Shown here: positions 33,701-45,700 of the stretch, in pieces
How positions within the stretch are numbered: the stretch's first letter is position 1
Layout of the letters: each line of letters begins with the position of its first letter
From: Owenia fusiformis
Taxonomy: Eukaryota; Annelida; Polychaeta; Sabellida; Oweniidae
NCBI GenBank assembly: GCA_903813345.2
Contig: CAIIXF020000010.1
Location: forward strand, 2,101,169 to 2,165,168
Length of the DNA: 64,000 nucleotides
Reading direction: 5' to 3'
The notes under the pieces: generated by a model
What the model was told of the DNA's origin: nothing
The model's input: the letters and a program-made list of their open reading frames with translations, nothing else
The model's database searches: none
Made by a program: the position numbers and the translations under genes

Positions 33701-36700
33701 AGTCCTCCGACCAGAGAAAGGTATTCAAAACAGTGCCACCTGGTGTGCGAAAAATAGTAAGTATTTCTATTAAAACCATATGTCATGTCTGTGGGTTTGT
33801 TTTTAGTGAAATGTTTGGTGCTACGATCCTTTAATGATAAAATTGACTTTCTGGAAATTCTGAGTTTTTAGGTTATTGAGAAATGAAGTGAAGAATCATA
33901 AGGAGCAAAATATTGAAGTTCATTTAAAGCATACACTATAACATTGAGTTACATTACCAAGAGTGAAAATTGTTTTTTTAATCTGAACCCAAGACAAAAG
34001 ACAAAACTGTTCCTATATAGGCTAAATAAAATGATTTATAAAAAATGCAGTAAAAGTGCATTCCAATCTGCAGTAGCGCCATCTACGAGGGGTGATCAAT
34101 AAGTAAATGGACGCTTTTTTACACAGATGCTTTTTATAGACAAATCCCTTCGATTTTCTTACCAGTGATACATCATTCAATTATCTATCAACTCTGAAAA
34201 TTTGAAGACAATATATATATTACATGTTGATATATCTTTATTTCCGTGAAGGAGGTACAGGTACCCCGGGACCGACATTTACGTCACATATTCTGAAGCT
34301 ATTTTAGATTGTTTAACATGCAATGCAGTTGAATGCAGGCTGAACAATACAAACCATTATGGTCATGAATTACCCCATTTTGTTATGCCATAGTAATAAT
34401 ATAATAATTTTGAATATTTTATCATCACTATGTGGTAATTCATGCCACATTCATTCCACAGGGCCCTCTAAATAGTTTCCATCAAGTGCTACATGTACAC
34501 AATTCCTCATCCTCTTAACTCAAGATTGTGAGACAAGGCTGAATCCATTCTCTGACATGGTAGCAATATGCAGTTGCACGGGTTGTTTTATTTCATCAAT
34601 GTCAATAGACCTGCATCCTTTCTCTATAGAAATAAGCAGTGTAGAAATAAACAAGTCACATGTGAGCAGATCTGGACAATATCACGGTGCCCATGTCAAG
34701 CTGCGCGCCTACTTAGGCGCGCAGTTTGTTTCGATCACAAACTGCGTGCCTAAGAACATTGGATCATTTAAGTTGGAGTCTGTATTTTGAAACGTTATTT
34801 AAAGACATTTATCCTGCATTGTTTTCTTGTTCAATGCGTTCATTCTGTGGCGAATATACGAATCTTGCAAATACTAGCAAAAACTGTGTGCAAATGAATC
34901 TTAGTTTTTAAACATAAGCAGATTAATGGCATTTTCGTCACTGATTTAATGGGAATTTATATGTAAATCAATCTAGCACTTTAAACATAAATGACAAATA
35001 CTTTAGACTCGTTTTATATTTAATTCCTTACACATTTATCATGTTTAATTCAAAATATTTCGAAATAAAACAGATAATCAGGAGATTAAAAAGAAATAAA
35101 CCACAAACTGCGCGCCTATTTTAGCCAGAAATTACAATCTGTGCGCATACACTATTAAAACTACATATTATCATTGGAATTTCTACATAGGTACGTGTAG
35201 GTGTTTTCGATGTAGCTTTGGGAATTTTGCTTTATCGTCAGATTTTATGAGATTTTCATATTGAAAGTCAAAATGTATAATAGAAGTGACAATTAAGTTG
35301 GGAACGAAAAAAACATTTATTTTCAGATCACCATCTTAGTGGATGGACTCTCATAGTGTTTCAATTATGGGGTTCTACTATTAGACATATGTGTGCCTTG
35401 TATGGCGCTTATGTTTTCTAATAATACAAAACAAGCTTGGATAGGCAAGCAGTTTTGAAATATTAGGCACGCAGTTTGGGAAATACATGTGAATATAGGC
35501 GCGCAGTTTGACAAGAAAAATGTTTAAATCACGTTTATGGCGTATTATCGTTTTGAACACAAACTTTGCTGTTTTAATCAGATGGAGTGATCCTATATAT
35601 TCTAGCATACACAGACACAATGGCTGAATAAACGGCAAATGACGATAAAAAGACTTAGATATTACTTTACACTGTAAATTTTGAACACAGAAGTTACTTA
35701 AGACCCTTATATTGAGATAACTAGGTTTACATCGGGAAAAACATTGAGTACTATGAGTAAATTAAGTTCGTCTTCACAGAATGGTACTATCTTTAGAACG
35801 AGAAACCTTGTATTTTTCGTATTTTGGCTCTTTTTGGGAGTCGTGTCCTCCCCGTCTCACATTTTGAAATATGCGCGCAGTTTGTCAGAGTTTCAAACTG
35901 CGTGCCTAGTAGGCACGCTGCTTGACATGGGCATCGTGAATATGGTGCATTGGCCAAGGGCTCAATTTTGAGGTCGAGGGATATTGTTTTCTGAACATTT
36001 TGAGATCTGTGGGCAGATGCATTGTCCATATGGAGTAGGGTGTTCCCTTCTCTCACCACCCCTTTCTTCCACTGAATGCTTTCTCAAATTGACCTGCAAA
36101 CCCCTTCCATACAACACTCTGACATTACAATACTTTCTGTTTATATGTTACCAGTCAGCAAAAATTTTTAAACAACACAACACTTGTTGCATATAAAACA
36201 TTCAAATCTAACTGAAATTTACCAAACTGGCTAAAATCTGAATATGTGACGTAAATGTCGGTCCCGGGGTACCTGTTCCTCCTTCACAGAAATAAGGATA
36301 TATCAATATGTATTACATATCTTGTCTTCAAATCTTCAGAATTGATAGATAATTGAATGATGTATCACTGGTAGGAAAATCAAAGGGATTGGTCTATAAA
36401 AAGTAACTGTGTAAAAAAGCGTCCATTACTTATTGATCACCCCTCGTATACATTAGAAAAGACCTGTACTGTTTCACTAATCATTTGATTGAACTTGTTT
36501 CAGATTATGTCCACTAACATAGCAGAGACAAGTATAACAATCAACGATGTTGTCTTTGTTATTGATTCTGGAAAGGTAAAAGAGGTGAGTGCCAGAAAGA
36601 TAAAAGAAATATTTTGATTCGTATTTGCAGAAGGATGATTTGAAGTCAAATTCATAATTATTTTCTACGTTTTTAAAACCAAATTCCACTTTTTGTATTT

Positions 36701-39700
36701 TATTATATTGTTATTTGCATGCCACAGTTAGCCTTTATTGGTATGAAAATATATATACAGGGTGTCAAATAAGTCCTGTCCCCGCTCTACAGTGAAAACC
36801 TTTTTGTAACAAGTGGAAAGCGAAAAAGATTAACTTTTTGACATATTTATGAGGACATATCCTTGTCATTTTGACGCAAAAAAAGCTGCTCAAAGGAGGG
36901 TACATTAACTATAGAGGACATCATAAAAATAAAGGTAAATTTTATCCAAAATACTTGAGAGTTGGTGAGTTAACATAAATTTTGATGATCTTTCCATTGG
37001 TATATCACACTAGGTAGCGTCTATTAAGGTTTTAGCTGTAGCAGGGGGGACAGGACTTATTTGACACCCTGTATATATATTGAGTTTTATGTTTATGTTT
37101 CTTTATTTCCACCTTCAAGATGATCAACTACAATATAAGATTAGTAATTCAAGGAATTAAATCCACAATTAAAGTATAACCAATGAACAATTTATGTTCA
37201 GATTCACACTCTACATTTTATTTTTTCATATTGCCTAATCATACATACTAGAGGTCAAGAGGAGGTACATGCAGAAACACCTTCAAATAAAGTTCAGCTC
37301 ACTAACCCCATAGGCGTAGCCAGGGGGGTGCGATGGGTGCAATTATTTGAAGCTTCTAGCTCAATTTTGAAGGAAGTTGCATCAATTTTTGAAAAATTCA
37401 AGATAAATCTTAATTTTTTGGCTTGTTTATGCCACAATCGCACCTCCCTGACTGAAAACCGAAAACAATTTTGGCAATCGCACCCCCCCTGACTGAAAGC
37501 TGGCTACGCCCCTGACCCCTATAAAATTTACACTCTACTACCCTATATTAGCCTATTTGCTAAATGAATTGAGGATCATCTAAATTTTTTGATGCCATGC
37601 ATCTGAATAAATATTACTATTTTGTTTGTATTTTTGTATTCTATATCACAATAATTGTCACATGTAAACTTTTTGGCTCTATCAAATCTTCACCCTTTCA
37701 ATATCTCTGCGCATTCTAGATGCTATACACATATTTAAAAAATAAATATTACAATAATTATACAAAGTGAAGCAATATACAAGTAGATTTCTGTTAATTA
37801 TTATTATAATATTAGTATAAAGTTTTAGACAATATTTTGATGTTGTCTAAACATAAGTTTTAATTACATTCAGGGCGTCCCAAATGTATACTCCCATCAT
37901 CATTAAAAAAACTTTTCACATGAAGAGGAAATCCATTTTTCAAGTAGCAGTTTAAATTGATTGAATTGCTCATGCTCTAAATTGCCTCTATCATGATAGT
38001 TGCAGAAATGAATGCAATTTATTACATTGAAAAATTGGTGATTGTACTCAAGCAAGCTTTTCTCCAGACTAAAAAGATGATTGAATTTCAAAAGTTTTCC
38101 CCTGCCACTCACAGAGTAATTTCTATGTTAACTTGGTACACTTTTTTGGACACACTGTACACTAGAGGAATCTCCTTTCCTTCAAAAAGTAGTTGAACAT
38201 TTATTGATATTATCAAATTACACAATACACATAGTAGGGAATACCTTTTAAAAATGTACAGGTAACAAAACTTAATTGGTTTTTGCTCAAATGTTACAGG
38301 CTTCATTTCTACACATATTCGAGTTATCATGATCTTTTCCCTATTACTTTGACTAATTGCTCCTTTGTCTATAATTTTACTGGATTTAATTTAGACCATA
38401 CGTAATATACAGTATAAAAACTTTTGTAAATGCACTAGTTGTATCCTGATAGTAAATTTACAAATTGTGCATTTCCCTAAGACGTAGCTAGGTCAGTATG
38501 GTCAGATTTAGAGGTGGTAATGTAAGATCTTCCTCATCTCAAAGTGTACACAAGGGAAAGGGCTTTGGGATGAATGGTCTCTTGATGAATGTACACCGCT
38601 ATGACCATGCTACGACGTCTTTGTTTTATTTTAAAACTGGTCTTTGTTATAGTAATGACATGTCCCACACTTCTCACTGTTTGTAGTCTTATCAGAGGAT
38701 GGAAGAGGGTGTTCCCAGAAATTTATTCAATAACAACAGGCCCGTAGCCAGGGGGGTTCACAGGGTTCGGACGAACCCCCCCCCTGGCCAAAAAGTCTTT
38801 CAAAATCATGCAGTTTTTCACCATTTTGAGCACTTCTCAAGTGATTTTAGCCATATTTGGGTACACTAAAGTCTTACCCTAAGATAAATTCTATGTAATC
38901 ACACTCTGACTTCCTGTTTTAAGACAACTATAGAGGGGGAAATAGTTTAATTTTGCAAAGGGTAGGCCTCTGACACAGGCTATTACATGTATGGGTGTCC
39001 CAAAAAATGAATCACTTTTTGACATGTGCTTTCTCAGCAATTGATTTCTCAAATTCATTGAAAATTTCTCGAGTAGCCTTAGGGTATCCTTAGTAAGTTG
39101 TAGAAAATATGAAACAGATGGATTACATATTATGTGAGTATTGACAAATCCAAAAATGCATGTCAAAAATCAGTCTGAAAGGAGCTGTTTTTTCCAAGCA
39201 GAAATGCTTTTGTGTATTTTTCATCAATGTTGCCTCCGATGGTATAATTATCCCATCCTTTAATGTACATTATGTTGGATTTTTTTTTAATAGTATTTAT
39301 TGCATGAATAATATATTACAATTAATAAAGTGTAATAATGTCAATCGCCCTGAGACATTACAGACATATTCACAAATGGATAAAATACATACAGGCAATA
39401 ACTTGATTGGAAAATAAGTGTAAAAAAAGAATTAAAAAATGTGATAAAATGAATGAGTATGAAGAATGAAATGATGATGGTGAAGGTGACACTAGGACAT
39501 GAAAAGGATGACAAAGTCTGATCAACCTCTGTTTGATGATTCTATAAAATCTGAAATTGCGTGTGCCAGAGATTCATTTGTTTTGAAATTCATTTTATTA
39601 GAATTTCCAAACAGAAGTAATTTAACTTTGTTTGTCATATTCATTTGATTGAAATTATCAAACACATTGAATTTTGCAAGCTCTGCGAAAAGTTTGTTCC

Positions 39701-42700
39701 GATGGGGGTTGTATAGGGTGCAATTGAGAAGGAAATGTTTGCTGTCTTATATTTTATTTCCACATGAACAAGCTGGGGATAAGACTGAATTAAAATTGTG
39801 AGCAAAGAAGTGAGCATTTAGAAATAAATCAACCCTAAGTCTATTTAAGGCGATTTCTTTCTTTCTTGAGATAAGCATTTTTGTAGTTGGAATGATACAT
39901 GAATATATATTTTAATCTTGAATGGAATTCTTAAGGCGATATTTAAAATGCAAGAATCGACATGGCATTATGTTGATTTCACCTTGTCTTTAAGCATGTC
40001 AAATCTAAGGCCATTTTCAGCTCCCAATTACTATTGATATTACTGAATAGAATTCTTAAATTATCAGGGTCTGGATTTGGATGAATATCTCCACATGTTA
40101 AAATTGTTGAGACATTAGGAAAGAAAACCAAGGAAGAGATACCTGGTACAAGTGTCAAAGTTGCCAACATAGAACATATATAGATTAGTAGTTTTATATT
40201 GAAATAAAAGTACCTATGCTGTAAAAAGTACATTGACATTGTCAATGTTAATTCTCGAAATCGCTGTTCCCTCTTCAAAAGAGGAGACGCCAAAATCTTT
40301 CCTTATAAGGTCAAAATATTTCCCATGATGCAGTTCGCGGAGGAACAAATTTATACTTCCTTGTTTTCCCTCATAGGTTTAACATGGGGATTTTCACACC
40401 TATTTTTCAAATGATATACTCGTTCATATTCCCGTATGAGAGTACAGAAAAAATTATTAGAAACGATTGATCTCTTATTAATCTCTTATTAATCTTAATA
40501 TAACAGCTATTTTTTCCATTGTATTGATTCATAGCGTGGTGAAAACAATGATTGAAAAGTGAGAAAATATTCTGGAAGAGAAGGTCACGTGATCAGTTGA
40601 CTAGTCGCCATATTGGAAAAACAATTCCATTTGACTTTCAATACTTTCATGCCAATCTTACTGCACTACAAACTGCACCATCGATGCAACAACTGAATAA
40701 AAGTATTCATCTTCAAATTACATTATATAGTTAAGTTGAAAACCCACAAACAACTGAGCAGTAGACCAAAGAAGATGCGTCGCTATTATCTAGGTCAATC
40801 TGTTCAGTGGTCTGAAAGCAAATCTATAGTACTCGTTTCCGAATTTTGTTGTTCATTGTACAATCTTGATTAAGAACTTTCGGGTCACACAAATAGCTAC
40901 GCGAAATGCATAGTGGGAAAATATTGACCAATCAAATTTTGTCCTTTTTGAGTGCTTTTTCAGGACAAATTTGCGAACGTTCTGATTCAAAGAACAAACC
41001 GCGAAAGGGAGAATTGGGTCAGAGCAGTCATTATCAAATAATATAAGGCACCAAAAGTGAATAAATCGTTATCATATCCACACGTGTGAATATGGTCATG
41101 AGGATACCCAAAATAGAGATATAGTACAATGTACCCTTGCTATCTAATGGTGTTTGGTCCTTTCTGATTAGACAAGATTTAAAAATGATCTGTTTTAAGG
41201 CATTAAAAATCCCAATCTGCACCCTATGGCTGTTGTAACATACTGGCATAATTAACCGATTCCATGTCTTTCACAGTAGCCTGCACAATTAAATGTTGGT
41301 AAGATGATCTGGATGATAAGAGCGCATGATGATATGGGGATGATATGAAGCAGTCCCATTTATAGGACAGTGTAAGATTTGCATATTGTCTAACTCTTAC
41401 CCTTATTTCCTTTATGATTGATCTTCCACCGAAACCTTTCACCCTAAAACAATTTTCATGTTTACTCCCTAAATGCTCTGTTTATTTCTTTTTATAATCT
41501 CCTTGTGATGGGATTGAAATATTTTTTATCAGAGGGGGACATTCATATATCGAGTGTCCCAAAAAATGAATCGCTTTTTGACAAGAGTTTTTTCAGCAAC
41601 TGATTACTCAAATTTTGAAATTTCCATAAAGTAGCCTTAGGGTATCATTAGCAGTTGTACAAATGTGAAAGAGATTGGTCACATAGTATGTGAGAAATGA
41701 CAAATTCAAAAAAATGCATGTCAAAAAATCCAACATCAGAGCTGCACAATGAGACTTCATTGCCTTTGTGCCTCGTATCAGGGGTTTAGGTTTATGTCAG
41801 GTTTATTGATTTGTTTCATTGTTCTCTGTTTTCAAAATATGTTCTGTCTCAAAAAGACCATGTGCAGTAAAATGTTGACATGGGGTCCCTATTCATAATT
41901 TTTCGAATTGTTTGATTTATATTTTTATCATCATGGGTACTTCACTTGAAAGAAAACATATTGTTTTAATGAAAACCCAGAATATGCCCAGAAAGTACTC
42001 ATGGTGAAAGATATGACCATCTAAAATCACTTGCCATACTGCTCATGGTCTTTTCAGTTTTGAGGGATAAACAATGCATTCAAGTGATAAGCGCTAAGGC
42101 TACTATTGAAAATTGTTTCAGGGTGAAAGGTTTAGGTGGAAGATCAATCATAATTATGTCCCCACCACATAGTGTGTGTATTGTCGGCCTAGGGGCGTAC
42201 GACTGTCTGTCCGTCCGTCCGTCCATACGTCCGGGAGTTTTCTCCAAAACCGCTACAGATATCACCTTCAAATTTTCAGGGATAACTTATGAGTGCCTAT
42301 AGATGTGGATAAAAAAAATTTAACTCGAAACCTTCTTCCTGTCGGCCATTTTGAAGTCAAATGCTAAAATCCTTGTCTGTTAACTTTAAGAAAAACTGCT
42401 TCACAGTTGCTTTTAAAACTTTAACATCTTGTTCAGCTCACTTCATTCTAGATCTGATTAGGTTTTGGACCTGCTAGCTCAGTCATGTCAGCCATTTTGA
42501 ATGTCTTAAGAAAAGTTAGCGCGCGATAATACTTTGTATCATATTGAATGGTGTTTTTGAGTTTTCATGCTTTAACTATTTATTAGCTTTATAAATAATT
42601 TCAGATGTACTTTGTTGTAAAAGCCTACTTTATTGTTAACAGTAGTAAAATGTGATAGTTTTGTAAAAAAAAATCAGCAAAAACCCATAAGGACTTTTTT

Positions 42701-45700
42701 ATTGTCAGCCATTTTGAATTTTTCGGTCCTAAAATCTTGTCTATGAAGTCTTGTCTGTGCGTTTTCAGGTGAACCGTTTGGTGGATCAATTCCAAATTTT
42801 CAGGGATGATTCTTAGTATGAAAATCTAGATCTCATTAGTTTTTTGGCGTTCTGGGTAAATGTCAAGGCAGCCATTTTGGATTTTCCGTCCTAAAATCGT
42901 GTTTGTAAAGTCTTGTCTACTCGTTTTCAGGTGAACTGTTTGGTAGATCAATTTCAAATTTTCAGGAATGATTCTTAGTATTGAAATCTAGAACTGATTA
43001 GTTTTTTTTGCATTCTGGGTAAATGTCAAGGCAGCCATTTTGGATTTTCCGTCTTAAAATCTTGCCTGTAAAGTCTTGTCTACGCGTTTTTAGGTGAACG
43101 GTTTGATAGATCAATTTCAAATTTTCAGGGATGATTGTTTGTATGAAAATCTACATCTGATTAGTTTTTTGCATTCTGCGTAAATGTTAAGGCAGCCATT
43201 TTGGATTTTCTGTCCCAAAATCTTGTCTGTAAAGTCTTGTCTACCCGTTTTCAGGTGAACCGTTTGGTAGATCAATTTCATATTTTCAGGGATGATTCTT
43301 AGTATAAAAATCTACAAACAGATAATTTTTTTGACATTCTGGGTAAATGTCAAGGCAGCCATTTTGGATTTTCCATCCTGAAATCTTGTCTGTAAAGTCT
43401 TGTTTACATTTTGTCTACCCGTTTTCAGGTGAACCGTTTGGTAGATCAATTTCATATTTTCAGGGGTGGTTCTTAGTATGAAAATCTAGAACTGACTAAA
43501 TTTTTGGCATTCTGGGTAAATTTTAAGGTGGCCACTTTGGATTTTCCGTCCTCAAATTGTGTTGGTAAAGTCTTGTCTACTCATTTTCAGGATAACCATT
43601 TGACGGGATCACCACTTGGTGGGGACATTTTGTTCACATTTGTGTTCTTGTATTATATTTACATAAGTGATTTGACTATGTTTTACCGCATGCATACTTT
43701 GCCACCAAGATGATTATTTGTTCACATATATTTTCAATTAACTGAATGTCTATTTGAACCTAGGAGAGTTTCAACTTCTTCATCTCCGTTTAATAATTGA
43801 CAAGATGAGCTCACATCTAATACATTCGTAATATTATCAAAAAGATGATCTCATTCCATCATTAGAGATCTCTGTATTCATGATCACCCTGACATAATGT
43901 ACATTTAACAGTGACTGGTTGATCTTCAGTTGATGACAGTTGAAGAAGACTTGCCAAAGGCCACAATAAAGCTGGGTATTGTTTCCCTAGCACATAATAT
44001 ATACTTGGTTCTAATTGTGTGTGGATATTTGCAAATCTTTGGAGACGAAGATCGTCGTGAACCTGACCTTAATACAACTGATTTGCCGACTCTTGGATGT
44101 TACATTTAATTCTAAATTTCCATATATCTTTGGGTACTTTTTGACCATGACTGATATACCTTCCAATAAATACGGGTATTTACTCAAAATGTTTTTAATA
44201 TCTGGAATGAAACCATCAGATTTCCTTGAACAGGACATCCGCACAATATAACTGCTAATTCTTGATATAAATATATGTCTCTGCACAGATTTTTCAGATG
44301 AATTAATCAGTCTGTTAAAAAATAAGAGCTTTGTTTTTTCAATATATTGTTCCATTGTTATTAGGCCAAGCGCCCCGATAGCTGCAACTGATGGTGTTTT
44401 CCGTGGAAAGCCCTGAGAAAATATTGTAATTTTGAATTGTTTGGTAATTAAAACCACATTCTAGCCTAATATCCCACTTACTTCTCCATACATATTCTCT
44501 CAAAATCAGAGTGGGAGAATTCTGAAGAGCTGGACTAGAGATTTAGATCTAATTTCCATCACAAAAATTGTCTGACGAGTTGGATTATCCGAATCTACCT
44601 GGAATGCAAAGCATTATGTGAGCTTATGCTGTAGATCACCTGATAGATCAGCATCTAATTGCAATTTCGACTAGATTGAGTTGATGGGGTAGATTTTACC
44701 TCTTGCAATATCAATTGACTTCTCGGGCTACTGAGCACTTTTTCATGTTTTATCGATAACATGAAATGATTTGCCTTTGTAAGAGGTGAGTTAGATTTAG
44801 GTCTGACATATCTTAGCTAAACTACTGTTTTATCAAAAAATCGCAAAATCTACAATATTTTCTCAAGTCACTGTAAAACTACCGCATTGATTCAAAACTT
44901 GACCTAAAAATTACCGCGTTTTATCAAAATTTACCGTAAAGCGACAGCCCTTTTTCAAAACCTTCTGCAAAACTACCAGTTTTTCAAAAATCGACCGCAA
45001 AAGCTAGCGTATTTTTTGTCAAAATGCAAAATTACAGTTTTTTTCAAAAATCTACCTCAAAAACTACCGCATTCACCACATTTTTTTAAAATCTTCCGCA
45101 AAACTACTGGTTTTTCAAAAATCTACTGCAAAAACTTCCGTTTTTTTTAAATCTACAGCTAAAACTACCGCATTCTTTCAAAATCAACTGTAAAACTAAC
45201 ACATTTTTTAAAATCTTCCATAAACTACTGGTTTCAAAAATCTACCGCAAAAACTACCACATTGTTGTTGAAAAGTATGGCAAAAATTACCGCATTTTGA
45301 AAAAATCTACCGCAAAAATACAGCAATTTAAAACAAATCTACCACAGTTTTTTGGTCTTAGTTTGTCAGGTATGGAAATCGAGGCTATGTGTTAAGGGTA
45401 TTGAAATTTGATGCCAATTACAGCATTAGTTTACAGTCCTGAATCCACTTTGCAGTATGTTCGACATGTGGGTGGGTCTCATCGTTGAATACAGTCATAC
45501 TCATCTCATATGACTTATTGAAAAAATCTAATGATGTTATGTAATCATTTCTGTGATAGTAGACTACACCAATACAGGCTAAAGAGGCAGCTACATCTGG
45601 GTGTGGAGCATCTCCATGTACCTGCCTCTTCATCTCCAAACTCTCAGTGAAGTACTTTAGAGCTCTATTGTAATCACCTTTAGCCTGTGAGATATTACCT

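Larger units (their letters stand above)
34086..36446 (-). mobile_element. Mariner transposon with about 205-bp inverted repeats, internally deleted
   Basis: TA duplications at 34084-34085 and 36447-36448. The left end CGAGGGGTGATCAATAAGT has its inverted counterpart at 36428-36446. The inverted repeats extend inward to a shared block around 34260-34295 and 36240-36275 (ggtaccccgggaccgacatt). Minus-strand transposase remnants remain, but there is no room for the N-terminal half. A second element (34683-35938) is inserted in the transposase. It lies in a helicase intron. Confidence 0.85.
36585..45417. other. Left part of the 23-kb helicase intron, repeats only
   Basis: No host exon seen. It contains a mariner MITE (36758-37071), other MITEs near 37310-37520 and 37872-38156, two LINE remnants, a foldback element (41411-42155), a TGTCCCCACCA element (42157-43627) and a minisatellite (44850-45350). 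A mariner-end-like repeat occurs at 38995-39180 and again at 41555-41750. Confidence 0.6.

Noticed and set aside
34557-34911. Plus-strand frames across the left border of the nested element
   Set aside because: The coding remnant there is the mariner transposase on the minus strand; these frames cross an insertion boundary.
38498-39417. Several 60-90 codon frames in the large intron
   Set aside because: Lie in AT-rich repeat DNA without motif or splice support.
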